Below, in pieces: positions 47,390 through 47,717 of a stretch of DNA of 47,717 nucleotides. The number at the start of each line of letters is the position of its first letter. The stretch's first letter is position 1. Under the pieces are notes generated by a model. It had not been told where the DNA came from and ran no database searches. It was given only the letters and a program-made list of their open reading frames with translations. This DNA is from Thoreauomyces humboldtii (lineage: Eukaryota > Chytridiomycota > Chytridiomycetes > Spizellomycetales > Powellomycetaceae): the NCBI GenBank assembly GCA_027596035.1, contig JADGJA010000077.1, positions 337 to 48,053 on the forward strand, read 5' to 3'. The position numbers were made by a program, and so were the translations under genes.

Positions 47390-47536
47390 GCAGAACGTCG
47401 AAGTAAAAGATTAGTATAGTCATTAGTTCGGCAACCGATGTTAGCGGGACAACAACATTCTTGCTCCATATCTTTCCACGAAGCTCGCTGACAATCTCGG
47501 CTTCCGTGAGCGTCCGCGCTCTTGCGCGCTCTTCCG
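47265..47536. repeat. Near-perfect 110-bp inverted repeat with 51-nt spacer
   Basis: Left arm 47265-47376 (112 nt) and right arm 47428-47536 (109 nt) are reverse complements, except for one substitution, one 2-nt indel and one 1-nt indel by my alignment. The left arm is the coding 3' end of the 45993 gene. The right arm read on the minus strand encodes nearly the same peptide, EERARARTLTEAEIVSELRG and onward. The two indels together keep the frame. Sequence outside the arms is unrelated. Confidence 0.92.
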
Positions 47537-47661
47537 ACCTGTTCCCTGCGCACGACGACGGATACCCCACTGAGTCGTCGGACGTGCAGGGCATGGTGGA
47601 AGACATCGTGACCCATCTGACGGAGCGAAACGCAAACGGCTTCTTGGACATCACCAAGTGA
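47537..47661 (+). pseudogene. Possible 3' terminal exon or truncated gene remnant
   Basis: The plus strand is open just right of the inverted repeat and reads DLFPAHDDGYPTESSDV and on to a stop after NGFLDITK. Composition is protein-like, but upstream in this frame lies only the antisense of the repeat arm, so any earlier exons are missing or have been replaced. On the minus strand the same bases are open too and lead into the right arm. Family unknown; the reading could be chance. Confidence 0.3.
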
Positions 47662-47717
47662 GAAACAATCCAGCCGTCCCTAGCCGCTTCTTTCCCCCTA
47701 ATCAAAGAGCTCACCGT

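Overview
The window is about 47.7 kb of nuclear DNA from a fungus, most likely a basidiomycete and possibly Ustilaginomycotina. The evidence is many short introns (about 45-110 nt, mostly GT-AG), dense genes on both strands, and a one-piece beta-alpha fatty acid synthase gene. A TSC2 homologue and an exon-junction Y14 homologue also fit. No rRNA, tRNA, CRISPR array or intact transposon was recognised. The clade assignment is inference.

Layout, left to right. A C21/G17 homopolymer palindrome opens the window. Next come tuberin/TSC2 (-, 193-5220), a histidine phosphatase (+, 5473-6409), Y14/RBM8A (-, 6769-7649), methylthioribulose-1-phosphate dehydratase (+, 7984-9073) and a ZC3HC1/NIPA-type zinc-finger protein with a very long acidic tail (-, 9309-14149). 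From 14.9 to 19.7 kb lie a secreted repeat protein (-), an MFS transporter (-) and a divergently transcribed LigB-type dioxygenase (+). ORC5 (+, 20018-21754) and ATG12 (+, 21939-22484) follow. The centre is the 15-exon fatty acid synthase gene (-, 22977-35633; 3904 residues by my splice model). A 1.2 kb divergent promoter region with a telomere-like TTAGGG motif separates it from VPS53 (+, 36852-39690). A DH-PH exchange factor with two WW domains (+, 40387-44681) comes next. A 1.3 kb non-coding stretch then carries a clear TATA box with no recognisable gene. An unrecognised gene (+, 45993-47389) follows, and its 3' end is the left arm of a 110-bp near-perfect inverted repeat.

Most genes are conserved housekeeping functions: TORC1 control, splicing and exon junction, methionine salvage, nuclear basket, replication, autophagy, lipid synthesis, endosome-to-Golgi tethering and Rho signalling. 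They form no obvious pathway cluster. The transporter/dioxygenase pair is the only neighbourhood that might work together. The least explained part is the right end: the orphan promoter, the gene with a possible degenerate nuclease fold, and the inverted duplication of its 3' end.

Exon coordinates were derived by hand from splice signals, reading phase and family motifs. They have not been checked against transcripts.
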